From positions 1-64,000 of the forward strand of contig JAUIGN010000042.1 of NCBI GenBank assembly GCA_030430075.1: a DNA stretch of 64,000 nt. The letters are read 5' to 3'. The stretch is from a bacterium. Lineage in GTDB: Bacteria > Planctomycetota > Planctomycetia > Pirellulales > Pirellulaceae. Under the pieces are notes generated by a model, which was given only the letters and a program-made list of their open reading frames with translations, was not told the DNA's origin and made no database searches. Numbering within the stretch: position 1 is the stretch's first letter; each line of letters begins with the position of its first letter. The position numbers and the translations under genes were made by a program. Below are positions 24,163 to 32,270 of this stretch, in pieces.

Positions 24163-26001
24163 TTATTCTTGCCCGATTCCCAGGATCTCGTCGATCGTCT
24201 GGGTCGATACGGCGTGGTAGCCGGGCCGAGCCTGGCGATAGATCCGCAGTGCGACTTCCTTGCCCGCTGCGGTCTTGGCCAGTTCCTCATAGAGCGGCTT
24301 GAGGAACTTGCGCCGACCTTGCCCGGTCAAAAAGGTCTCCAGCTTCCGCATGCCCGGTTCGTAACCGGCGCGGATCACGTGCAGCAGCCAATCGTGCGTG
24401 ATCTCCGAGTTCCCCGACGCGGTGAAATTGAAGACCGCGTCCAGGCTGGCCATCTGGTCCACCGTCAGGCCGTCTCCGCTGGAGCGTAGAAAGTGGTTCC
24501 AGTGATGAGTCGTCCACTTGTCCGTATGATATTCGTCACGAATCTTGGCGGGCAGCGTGCCGGCCAGGAACTCACCGGCTGCCTTCGCCGCATTGGCAAG
24601 CTCGACGGTTTCGACCGCCGGGCAATTGTCAGGCAAGCCGGGCGCGTAGACCCAGGCCCGCGTGTCGACGTCCACATCAAGATGCTCGTCCATGTATTCA
24701 AGAAAGGCTTCGGTCGTCATGCTGCGGAAGGCGAATTGTTCGAAGTACCCGCGGAGGAAGGCGTCCCATTGCTGACGGCCCACCCGTTCTTCCAACATCC
24801 GTAGAAAGAAATAGCCTTTGTCGTAAGCGATGGCCGTCATCCCGTCGTCGGGATTGCGCCCGGCCAGGTCCAGTTTCAGCCAGGTATCGCGGCCATCCAA
24901 TTGCTTGATTTCGTCGAGCAGCCCATCGAGGGTAAGCCGGGCAAGCATCTCTGCGTAGTCCCGCCCATAGACGGCTTCCATGATCCGTTGTTCAAAGTAG
25001 ACGGTGAAGCCTTCATTGAGCCAGAAGTCGTTCCAGGTCGCGTTGGTCACCAGGTTTCCAGACCAGGAATGGGCCAGCTCGTGAGCGATCAGTGAGACCA
25101 GCGAGCGATCGCCGGCCAGGATCGTGGGGGTGGCGAAGGTCAGCCGCGGGTTCTCCATCCCTCCGAAAGGAAAACTCGAGGGAAGAAAGATGACATCGTA
25201 CCGATCCCAGCGATAGGGTCCGTAGAGTTCTTCTGCCGCGGAAATCATCCGCTCCGTGTCCTGCAACTCCCAAACCGCTTTCTCGATCACGGATGGCTCA
25301 GCGTAAACTCCGCTGCGCGGGCCCAACTGGTGAAACCGCAAATCACCCACAGCCAGTGCCAAGAGATACGAAGGGATCGGCTGCCGCATTTGAAACTCGT
25401 AAACGCCGGTCACGTTCTTCTTCTGCGGGTTGGAAGCGCTCATCACCGCCAGCAGGTGCGGCGGTACGGTTATCTTGGCCGAATAGGTCATCCGGACGGC
25501 CGGCGTATCCTGGCAAGGGACCCAGGTTCGCGCGAGGATGGCCTGGGATTGGGTAAACAGGAACGGATACTTCTTGTCGGTCGTCTGTTCCGGTGTGAGC
25601 CATTGCACGGCCTCCGCCGACGGCCGGCTGGCATACTTGACGACCACCTGGTCGCCGGCCGGCGGCAGTCCAATTGCCAACGGGCGTCCCAACATCTGCT
25701 GCGGTTCGCCAAGTTCCCACGTCAAGTCCGCGCCGTCGGCCCCGGTCACCGACTCGATATCCAGTCCATTGGTATCGAGGTAAAGTCGGTCCGCGCCGGG
25801 TCGGCGCGTCAACGCCAACGTTGCCGATCCGGCCAACCGCTGTGTCTCGAAATCGACCTTCAGATCAAGATGAAGGTGGCGAATCGAGACGTCGTCCGGT
25901 CGGGCACAGGAATGGGGCAGGCTTTGGGCGAATGTGTTCATGCTGAGGAGGGAGAGAAAAAGTGATGCGAACTGGATGGACCGCGGCAAGAGAGTATTCA
26001 T
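24163..26001 (-). CDS. Secreted M1-family zinc metallopeptidase (aminopeptidase N / LTA4 hydrolase-like)
   Basis: 612 residues from the ATG at 26001, which gives a signal peptide (LLPRSIQFASLFLSLLS, AQS/LP); an upstream TTG would add 16 residues. The M1 hallmarks are present: exopeptidase motif GGMEN (280-284) and the zinc site H307-ELA-H311 with E330 (NEGFTVYFE) 18 residues on. The C-terminal helical region ends like leukotriene A4 hydrolase homologues (GRRKFLKPLYEELAKTAAGKEVA, in two parts). It probably trims peptides in the periplasm. The penicillin-acylase-like gene starts upstream on the same strand and ends 104 bases before it, so the two hydrolases may be cotranscribed. Confidence 0.92.
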   Translation of the reverse strand: MNTLLPRSIQFASLFLSLLSMNTFAQSLPHSCARPDDVSIRHLHLDLKVDFETQRLAGSATLALTRRPGADRLYLDTNGLDIESVTGADGADLTWELGEPQQMLGRPLAIGLPPAGDQVVVKYASRPSAEAVQWLTPEQTTDKKYPFLFTQSQAILARTWVPCQDTPAVRMTYSAKITVPPHLLAVMSASNPQKKNVTGVYEFQMRQPIPSYLLALAVGDLRFHQLGPRSGVYAEPSVIEKAVWELQDTERMISAAEELYGPYRWDRYDVIFLPSSFPFGGMENPRLTFATPTILAGDRSLVSLIAHELAHSWSGNLVTNATWNDFWLNEGFTVYFEQRIMEAVYGRDYAEMLARLTLDGLLDEIKQLDGRDTWLKLDLAGRNPDDGMTAIAYDKGYFFLRMLEERVGRQQWDAFLRGYFEQFAFRSMTTEAFLEYMDEHLDVDVDTRAWVYAPGLPDNCPAVETVELANAAKAAGEFLAGTLPAKIRDEYHTDKWTTHHWNHFLRSSGDGLTVDQMASLDAVFNFTASGNSEITHDWLLHVIRAGYEPGMRKLETFLTGQGRRKFLKPLYEELAKTAAGKEVALRIYRQARPGYHAVSTQTIDEILGIGQE

Positions 26002-26105
26002 GGCAAGAATGCTGACTGGATTGAGGGTTGGACGAACAATATGACCCAAGGCCGTGGGGAACGCAACGAATGGGCGGTCACGGGAACGGCTCGGCAGCCG
26101 ATACC

Positions 26106-28307
26106 CTACGGGTCGACAGCGAGCCGCTTGTATTCTCCGGCAAACCAGCGCCCGACGTCGATCTTGTAGAGGCGGGAGAAGCGACTCTCACTGGGGCCGC
26201 CGGGCAGGTTGGTCCAAGCCTCCTCCGTCCCCATGTCGGTGACGAAATGGTAGGAGGGCGCGAACGTCTGCTCGCGCCGTGCCGTCGCCAAGACGTGCCC
26301 TTGAAAGGGTGTCGCGTGATTCCCGGGCATTGGGTAACGGCGGCTATTGAAACCCAGAATCCGGCCCGCCGAGTGGCCGCCGAAGAAGCGATCGGTAAAG
26401 TGGAACGAATTGAGTTCCGACCAGGGCTGATCCGGTTCCTGCTCGGCCCGCGCAGCCGCCCGCCGAATCAGCTCGCCCTTTTCTCGACCGTGCCAGCAGA
26501 CGGCATCGTCACGTTGCAGAACGCGATCGGCGGCCCGCATGATCATCATCGAATACCCGACGCGTGTGCAGACATAGATGACGCGCCGCCAGCCGATCCC
26601 CTGTTCGTGACCGAGCACTTCGTAGAGGACATTCACGTACAGCCGATTGAACAGGGTCGCCTCTCGGCTGTCGACCTCGTATCGGCAGTCCCAGTTTCTC
26701 AACCGTTCCTTCATCGGGCCGTCGGCCAGATGGGGCAGAAAAACCTCGAGCAGGTCCCTGGCCTGGATGCTGAGAAAGTCATATTGCAAGGCCTGCATGT
26801 CCTCCAGCGTGGCGTGCGGCAGGGCGGCCAGACATTCGTCGATCCGCCGCTTGCGATAGCCGGGAAGGAGTTGCGTCACCAGCGGCGGTAAGTCGGGCAC
26901 GTTCTTTTCTTCGTTGGCCGTGGCGATGAAGCCTTCGGGCGGATCGTAGACGCTGGGCAGTCTTTCGGTCGGCACGAACCCCTGCCAATGGTTTCCCGGG
27001 TCCCAGGCGGGGATCGGCGCCAGTCCTATATGGCCGCCGCCGCGGCGCGGAAACCGTCCGCAGCATTGCATGCCGATGTGCCCTTCCCGATCCGCAAAGA
27101 CCCAGCACAGGGTTGGCTGCGCGCACTCGCGAGCGCGTTCCATGGCGTCCCGCGTCCCGCTGCTGGCGGCGACTTCCAGCCAGGAACGGATCGCTGCCGC
27201 CCCGTGGCCTTCCTGGTTGCCGGTCCAGGCGATCGACAAATGGTAACCTTCCCCCAGCGTGTCCGGGTCGGAATCAAGTATCCCCTGGTCGTTCTCCAAA
27301 ACGCGCAACGTGTCGGGCTCGCCCCCCTTCCGCTCGATCCGCTCTTCTCGGCAGGCAAAGTCCTGCCAGGTCGACTCACGCCGGTACTGCCATCCGTTTT
27401 CGGTCCGGCGACAGTCCTCGATGAAGTAATCGATCGTGTCGCCCTTCATGTAGGTTACCCCCCAGGCCAAAGCGCCCGTCCTGGCGACGGCGAACAGCGG
27501 GCAGCCGGGCAACGAGGCGCCCATCAGGTAGCCGTCGTCCCATTTGAGCACGGCTTCGTACCAGATGCCGGGCAAGCGGTTGATCTCCAGATGCGGATCG
27601 GACGCCAGCAGGGCGGTACCGCTGGCACTCCGCTGCGGGCTGATGGCCCAGGCGTTGCTCCCTGCCAACCGAGGCAGATCCGTCAGCAACTCCAGCGCGC
27701 TATCCGTCATCTGGTTGGACATCTTGATCTGCCGCAACAACTCGAAATCGACATCGTCGTAACGCGGTTCCAACAGTTCGCGAATCGTCTCCTCGTTGGC
27801 CCCCGCATGCACCAGGTCGATCACCAGCCGCTCGTTCTGCATCTGGCTGATCGCCAAACCGCCAAAGCTGAGCAGCTTTCCGATCAGCAGCACGGCCGCC
27901 TGGTTCCAGGGGCTTGGCTGATAGCCGGTGGCCCACATCGGCAGCGATCGCCCGGTCTTTTCCAGGCCGTCCGTCACTCCTTCGCAGTAGGCGGTAATCT
28001 GGTCGAACGCCTTGTCGTCGAGCAATTCGACTTCGCGATCCAGTCCCAAATGCAGGCCGACCCGTCGAAAGAAACGATCGGTCTCGAGCAGTTCCGGCGT
28101 GTTGGCGATCTCCGCCGTACCACAGCCGTTGGCCAGGCTCCGCGAAAAGAGCAACTGCGTCCCCCGATCGGTTGCGTGCATGTACCCCAGCCCGTACAAC
28201 GCGTCGATCCACGTGGGGGCCTCCACATGGGGCACACCATGGTCGTCACGCGCGGCAGTGAAGGTTCTGCGGGTTGCCGGAAGAGGGATTGCCTTCATGG
28301 CGCTCAT
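26106..28307 (-). CDS. Penicillin acylase family (Ntn) amidohydrolase
   Basis: 733 residues. The N-terminal alpha-chain region begins FTAARDDHGVPHVEA and GLGYMHATDRGTQL, typical of the family. The autoproteolytic nucleophile is S217 in LAGSNAWAIS, followed by ASDPHL at ~235. The family cleaves amide bonds of penicillins, acyl-homoserine lactones or other N-acyl compounds after self-cleavage into two chains. No clear signal peptide is present, whereas many relatives are periplasmic; it may act in the cytoplasm. The start is the ATG at 28307, with a second Met three codons on. It is divergent from the sugar ABC operon and upstream of the M1 peptidase gene. Confidence 0.9.
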   Translation of the reverse strand: MSAMKAIPLPATRRTFTAARDDHGVPHVEAPTWIDALYGLGYMHATDRGTQLLFSRSLANGCGTAEIANTPELLETDRFFRRVGLHLGLDREVELLDDKAFDQITAYCEGVTDGLEKTGRSLPMWATGYQPSPWNQAAVLLIGKLLSFGGLAISQMQNERLVIDLVHAGANEETIRELLEPRYDDVDFELLRQIKMSNQMTDSALELLTDLPRLAGSNAWAISPQRSASGTALLASDPHLEINRLPGIWYEAVLKWDDGYLMGASLPGCPLFAVARTGALAWGVTYMKGDTIDYFIEDCRRTENGWQYRRESTWQDFACREERIERKGGEPDTLRVLENDQGILDSDPDTLGEGYHLSIAWTGNQEGHGAAAIRSWLEVAASSGTRDAMERARECAQPTLCWVFADREGHIGMQCCGRFPRRGGGHIGLAPIPAWDPGNHWQGFVPTERLPSVYDPPEGFIATANEEKNVPDLPPLVTQLLPGYRKRRIDECLAALPHATLEDMQALQYDFLSIQARDLLEVFLPHLADGPMKERLRNWDCRYEVDSREATLFNRLYVNVLYEVLGHEQGIGWRRVIYVCTRVGYSMMIMRAADRVLQRDDAVCWHGREKGELIRRAAARAEQEPDQPWSELNSFHFTDRFFGGHSAGRILGFNSRRYPMPGNHATPFQGHVLATARREQTFAPSYHFVTDMGTEEAWTNLPGGPSESRFSRLYKIDVGRWFAGEYKRLAVDP

Positions 28308-28544
28308 TCAGGGTGGAGAAGTGGCCCTTAAAATTGTAGCATGTTGCAGAGGCAACCGTCCCGAAGTCGTTGTTTGGAAACGACTAATGTCGAATACCCC
28401 CGCAGCCGACACGTTTCTGCGGCGGGGCGGCTTCCGGGTACGAGTGCAGGCGCCGCAGCGGGCCGTTTTGCCCATCGGTCCGCTGGCGGATCCTGGTATC
28501 CCGACGTCCCCTTGAACGACCCACGACCCTTCCGAGGCGCACAA

Positions 28545-29471
28545 ATGGTCCGCCGTGAATTCCTGGGCCCCTTGTTCATCAGCCCTTGGCTGTTGGGTTT
28601 TCTGTTGCTGGTGGTCTACCCGTTTGCCGCTTCCCTGTACTGGAGCTTTTGCCAATACGATCTGTTCTCGCCCCCTCGGCCAGTGGGACTGGCCAACTAC
28701 CAGCGGCTGGCCCATGAAGTGGCCACCGGCGGGCGATTTGGCCAAGCACTGTGGAACACCGGGTACTATGCCTTGCTCTCCGTCCCGCTGTCGATTGCGG
28801 TCGGCGTCACCCTGGCCGTGATGCTCTCCTGGAAGGTCCGCGGTCAGTCATTCTATCGGACCCTGTTCTTCCTGCCATCGGTCGTTCCTGTCGTCGCCGC
28901 GTCGGTCCTCTGGTTGTGGCTCCTCGATCCGCGCGACGGCATGGTGGCGAGTTGCCTGGCAGCGTTGGGCGCCACGAACAGCCTCTGGTTCAAAGGGGCA
29001 ACCGAAGCGGTCGTCCCACCTGGTTGGTTCGACTTCGGTTCCAAGGATGCCTTGATTCTGATGGCCGTCTGGGCAGCGGGCAATATGATGGTGATCTACC
29101 TGGCCGCCATCGGCGATATCCCGACACAACTCTATGAAGCGGCTGAACTGGATGGTGCCGGACCGGGACGACGGCTGCTCCACGTGACCTTGCCGATGCT
29201 CTCTCCAGTCATCTTCTTCAACCTGGTCATGGGCCTGATCCAATCGGTCCAGGCCTTTACGCAAGTCTACCTGGTCAGCGAAGGAACGGGCGAACCCGCA
29301 GGCTGGTCGTTGATGTTGTCGTTGCACCTCTTCCTGGCGGCGTTTCAGGATCTCGACATGGGTTACGCGTCGGCGATGGCCTGGCTGCTGTTCGTCGTCC
29401 TGTTGGCGGCCACGATTGTTCTATTTCGAACCGCCCGCCACTGGGTCCACTACCAAGGGGTGATGCGATGA
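28545..29471 (+). CDS. Sugar ABC transporter permease, MalF/UgpA-like
   Basis: 308 residues from the ATG at 28545 (GAGG about 7 bases upstream); the earlier open frame is Arg/Ser-rich and not part of the protein. Six membrane segments are visible, beginning PLFISPWLLGFLLLVVYPFAASLYWSF. The ATPase-coupling EAA loop is EAAELDGAGPGRRLLHVTLPML (~205-225). It forms a channel with the second permease at 30825. Its stop overlaps the start of the binding-protein gene (ATGA, 29468-29471), so translation is coupled. Confidence 0.93.
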   Translation: MVRREFLGPLFISPWLLGFLLLVVYPFAASLYWSFCQYDLFSPPRPVGLANYQRLAHEVATGGRFGQALWNTGYYALLSVPLSIAVGVTLAVMLSWKVRGQSFYRTLFFLPSVVPVVAASVLWLWLLDPRDGMVASCLAALGATNSLWFKGATEAVVPPGWFDFGSKDALILMAVWAAGNMMVIYLAAIGDIPTQLYEAAELDGAGPGRRLLHVTLPMLSPVIFFNLVMGLIQSVQAFTQVYLVSEGTGEPAGWSLMLSLHLFLAAFQDLDMGYASAMAWLLFVVLLAATIVLFRTARHWVHYQGVMR

Positions 29472-30838
29472 GCCGAGGAAACGCGCTGGCGGCCCTTGCC
29501 CTGACCGTGGTGTCGCTGGGCCTGCTATTCTGGGATCGGCTGGACGCGCGGCGACGGACTCCTGCCGGTCGCCAGGAGGTGATCTTCTGGCACTTTTGGG
29601 GCGGCGCCGACCGGGTCATCGTCGAAGATGTGGTGGACCGCTTCAACCGATCGCAGGATCGGCACTTCGTCCGCCCGGTCGCGATGCCGGGAAACAACCT
29701 CGACCTCAAGCTGTTCCTCGCCGTCAGCGGAGGCGAACCGCCGGACCTGATCAATCAGGATGATCCGATCACCGCAGACTGGGCCTCACGCGGCGCTCTC
29801 ATGCCGCTTGACGAAGTCGCTTCGCAAGACGAGGTGCGTCGTCTACGCGAGTGGCTGGTCCCCGCCGCGCTGCGGTTGGGCACCTACAATGACCGCCTGT
29901 ACGCGCTGTGCAACGGCTTGGACGTACGGGCACTGTACTACAACAAATCGATCCTCGACGAGCACCAGTTGCGCCCGCCCACGAGCCTCGAGGAACTCGA
30001 TCGGATCGCCCTTGAAACGACCGTCATCGATCGCGCCGGCCAGCCTCAGCGGTTTGGCTACCTGCCGGACCCGCGTCGTCTGTGGGCCTGGGGCACCGTC
30101 TTTGGCGGCGATTTCTATCACGCGCCGACCAGGCGGGTCACGGCTGACGACGAAGCGATTGTGCGCGCCCTCGATTGGATGGTCGGCTACCGCCGCCGCT
30201 ATGGATCGTTCGCCGTGGCGGCATTTCGGCAGGGCGATCAATCGCTTCCCGGCAAGTCATTCCCGTTGCTCGCCCGCCGTTACACGGCGGTCATGGATGG
30301 GCAATGGCGGGTCCGCGACATCATGGCGGCGCAGGCCGAGCAGCGCAGGCGCGGAGACCAGGTTACCCAGTACGGCGTTTGTCCGCTGCCACCGCCCGCG
30401 GGTGGGCGACCGCAAGCCGGCTGGGTGAACGGCAACTTCTTTGTCGTCCCCCGCGGGGCACCCAATCAGGCAGGGGCGTGGGAGTTCATGAAGTTTTGGA
30501 GCGGCTTCGGCGGCCACGAAGGGGAAGCCGCCCGCACTTGCCGCGCAGGTGGCTGGATTCCCGTATCGACCCGCGTGGTCGCGCACCCCGAGTTTCAGGA
30601 ATTTCTGGCAGAGCAGCCGCTGTTCGAACAATTCGTCCAGTTGTCCGCTTCCCCGAACCAGGTGCCGACTCCGGTGATACCGGGCGCTCCGTTCTTCCAA
30701 AGAACGATCAACGAGACCGCCGCAAGAGCGATGTATGTCGAGCCGGTGCCGCCGGCATCCGCGCTCCTGAAGGAGGCCACCCGCGCCGTTCAGGCACAAC
30801 TCGACACGCGCCAGGAGTCTCATTTTGTCACGCCCTAA
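29468..30838 (+). CDS. Extracellular sugar-binding protein (family 1) of the ABC transporter
   Basis: 456 residues. A short uncleaved-looking N-terminal anchor (ALAALALTVVSLGLLFW) replaces a classic lipoprotein box; no lipobox Cys is seen. The mature domain starts VIFWHFWGGADRVIVEDVVDRFNRSQ and has the family-1 signatures LRALYYNKSILDEHQLRPPTS-like (residues ~155-180) and GWVNGNFFVVPRGAPNQAGAWEFMKF. It should deliver an oligosaccharide or sugar to the two permeases; the ligand is unknown. It is encoded between the two permease genes, an unusual order, with 4-bp and 14-bp overlaps. Confidence 0.9.
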   Translation: MSRGNALAALALTVVSLGLLFWDRLDARRRTPAGRQEVIFWHFWGGADRVIVEDVVDRFNRSQDRHFVRPVAMPGNNLDLKLFLAVSGGEPPDLINQDDPITADWASRGALMPLDEVASQDEVRRLREWLVPAALRLGTYNDRLYALCNGLDVRALYYNKSILDEHQLRPPTSLEELDRIALETTVIDRAGQPQRFGYLPDPRRLWAWGTVFGGDFYHAPTRRVTADDEAIVRALDWMVGYRRRYGSFAVAAFRQGDQSLPGKSFPLLARRYTAVMDGQWRVRDIMAAQAEQRRRGDQVTQYGVCPLPPPAGGRPQAGWVNGNFFVVPRGAPNQAGAWEFMKFWSGFGGHEGEAARTCRAGGWIPVSTRVVAHPEFQEFLAEQPLFEQFVQLSASPNQVPTPVIPGAPFFQRTINETAARAMYVEPVPPASALLKEATRAVQAQLDTRQESHFVTP

Positions 30839-31649
30839 CGCCCACCCCCTGGCACATCCCGTCCTGCTGGCAGCCACCGCCCTGTTTGCCTTTCCGCTGG
30901 TCTGGATGGTCCTCTCGTCGCTCAAGCCGGCCAGCCAATTGACGGAGAATCCCTACGCGTTCTGGCCGCACCGCTGGGAGTGGGCCAACTATCCGCAAGC
31001 GCTATCCGCCATGCCCTATGCGCGCTATCTGCGCAACTCGTTGGTGCTTTGCATCGGCAGTGTGGCCGGCAGTCTGTTCTCCTGTTCCGTGGCGGCCTAC
31101 GGGTTCTCGCGGCTCCGCTGGCGTGGACGCGATGTCGTATTCGGAATGGTCATCGCCACGATGCTCTTGCCCTGGCATGTGACGATGATCCCCCGATTCC
31201 TCTTGCTGCGCGAAGTGGGCCTCTACAATTCGCTGGCCGCCCTGATCGTTCCCACGTTTCTGGGCGACGCCTTCTTTATCTTCCTGTTGCGGCAGTTCTT
31301 TCTGACGATCCCGGACGATATCAGCGAAGCCGCCCGCCTCGATGGGCTCGGCGAATGGGGCATTTTCACGCGGATCATTCTTCCCCTCAGCAAACCGGCA
31401 CTGGCCACCGTGGCCCTGTTTCAATTCATTGCTTCGTGGAACGATTTCAACGGGCCGCTGCTCTACCTGAGCGACCCGCAAAAGTTTCCCCTGGCCTACG
31501 GGCTCGAACAGTTCGTCAGTTCCTACTCGGACCAGACCCATCTTCTCCTGGCGGCCGCCGTGCTCTTCACGCTGCCGATGGTCGTCCTCTTCTTGCTGGC
31601 GCAGCGAACCTTCCTCAAGGGTATCGCCACCACCGGCATCAAGGGCTAG
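30825..31649 (+). CDS. Sugar ABC transporter permease, MalG/UgpE-like
   Basis: 274 residues from a TTG at 30825, with CAGGAG 7 bases upstream; the 14-bp overlap with the preceding gene fits translational coupling. Six membrane segments; an N-terminal HPVLLAATALFAFPLVWMV helix; the EAA loop EAARLDGLGEWGIFTRIILP (~165-185). The cognate ATPase (MalK/MsmX type) is not encoded here; many bacteria use one shared ATPase encoded elsewhere (family knowledge). It is the last gene of the operon, followed by a perfect hairpin at 31673. Confidence 0.93.
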   Translation: MSRPNAHPLAHPVLLAATALFAFPLVWMVLSSLKPASQLTENPYAFWPHRWEWANYPQALSAMPYARYLRNSLVLCIGSVAGSLFSCSVAAYGFSRLRWRGRDVVFGMVIATMLLPWHVTMIPRFLLLREVGLYNSLAALIVPTFLGDAFFIFLLRQFFLTIPDDISEAARLDGLGEWGIFTRIILPLSKPALATVALFQFIASWNDFNGPLLYLSDPQKFPLAYGLEQFVSSYSDQTHLLLAAAVLFTLPMVVLFLLAQRTFLKGIATTGIKG

Positions 31650-31672
31650 CCAGGCAGGGCCTCGGGCCGTTT

Positions 31673-31688
31673 GCGAGCTAACGCTCGC
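31673..31688 (+). terminator. Hairpin after the ABC transporter operon
   Basis: GCGAGC-TAAC-GCTCGC is a perfect 6-bp stem with a 4-base loop, 23 bases after the stop at 31649. There is no T-run, so it may be an mRNA 3'-end or intergenic palindrome and not a classic terminator. The TAACGCTC part recurs near 3745. Confidence 0.5.
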
Positions 31689-31808
31689 GGCAGGTTCACG
31701 CGTTCCCGTTGGTCGCGGCAACTTGGCTCGAACGGAACGACGTTGACCCGGGGCTTCGGCCCGATCAGCAATCCCCCTGGGGCGCACCGGGCAGGGACAT
31801 CACCGCAA

Positions 31809-32270
31809 TCAAGCCCCGGTCGGAAGTTGGTGTTTGAACCCCAGGGCGATCAGCGCCTTCAGCTTGTCCGCCACCAGGTAGATCCCGGCCAGCATCGTCC
31901 CGATCAGGTAGCCGTAGAGTGCTCCGAAGACGCACAGGTAGAAGAACTGGCCGCCGGAAAACAGCCCCGTGAAGGGGCCGTGGTTGATGGCGGCCAGTCC
32001 GTGGTCGAAGCACATGGCGCCCAGCTTCAGCAGCGGTAAGAACAACCCGCCGGCCACCATCGACGCCAGCCGCGGTTTGCTTTCGAAGGCAATCTGGGCC
32101 GCGCTGACCACCATGATAAAGCTGGTGTAAAAGATCACCACGACGGGACTCACGCCGAGCCATTTGACGATCCCCAGCATGAGCGCGAAGCCGGCCGTGG
32201 CGGCCAGGACCGTGCGCATCCCGAAGCGCCGCGGCACCTGGTAAAGACGCTCTTTGGACGAGTCATTCAT
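31809..32270 (-). CDS. Small integral membrane protein, unknown function
   Basis: 153 residues from the ATG at 32270. Four hydrophobic segments are visible (~20-38, 40-60, 72-90, 103-130). The N-terminal FGMRTVLAATAGFALMLG fits the 'F-x-x-R-T-x-L' entry helix common in planctomycete membrane proteins. The start overlaps the stop of the upstream haem-binding/HEAT gene by 8 bp (32263-32270), so the pair is translationally coupled and probably functions together at the inner membrane. No catalytic motif. Confidence 0.78.
   Translation of the reverse strand: MNDSSKERLYQVPRRFGMRTVLAATAGFALMLGIVKWLGVSPVVVIFYTSFIMVVSAAQIAFESKPRLASMVAGGLFLPLLKLGAMCFDHGLAAINHGPFTGLFSGGQFFYLCVFGALYGYLIGTMLAGIYLVADKLKALIALGFKHQLPTGA

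Noticed and set aside
26988..28331. Plus-strand open frame of 447 codons opposite the penicillin acylase gene
   Set aside because: Antisense shadow with no recognisable domain; the minus strand carries the nucleophile motif GSNAW and family sequence throughout.
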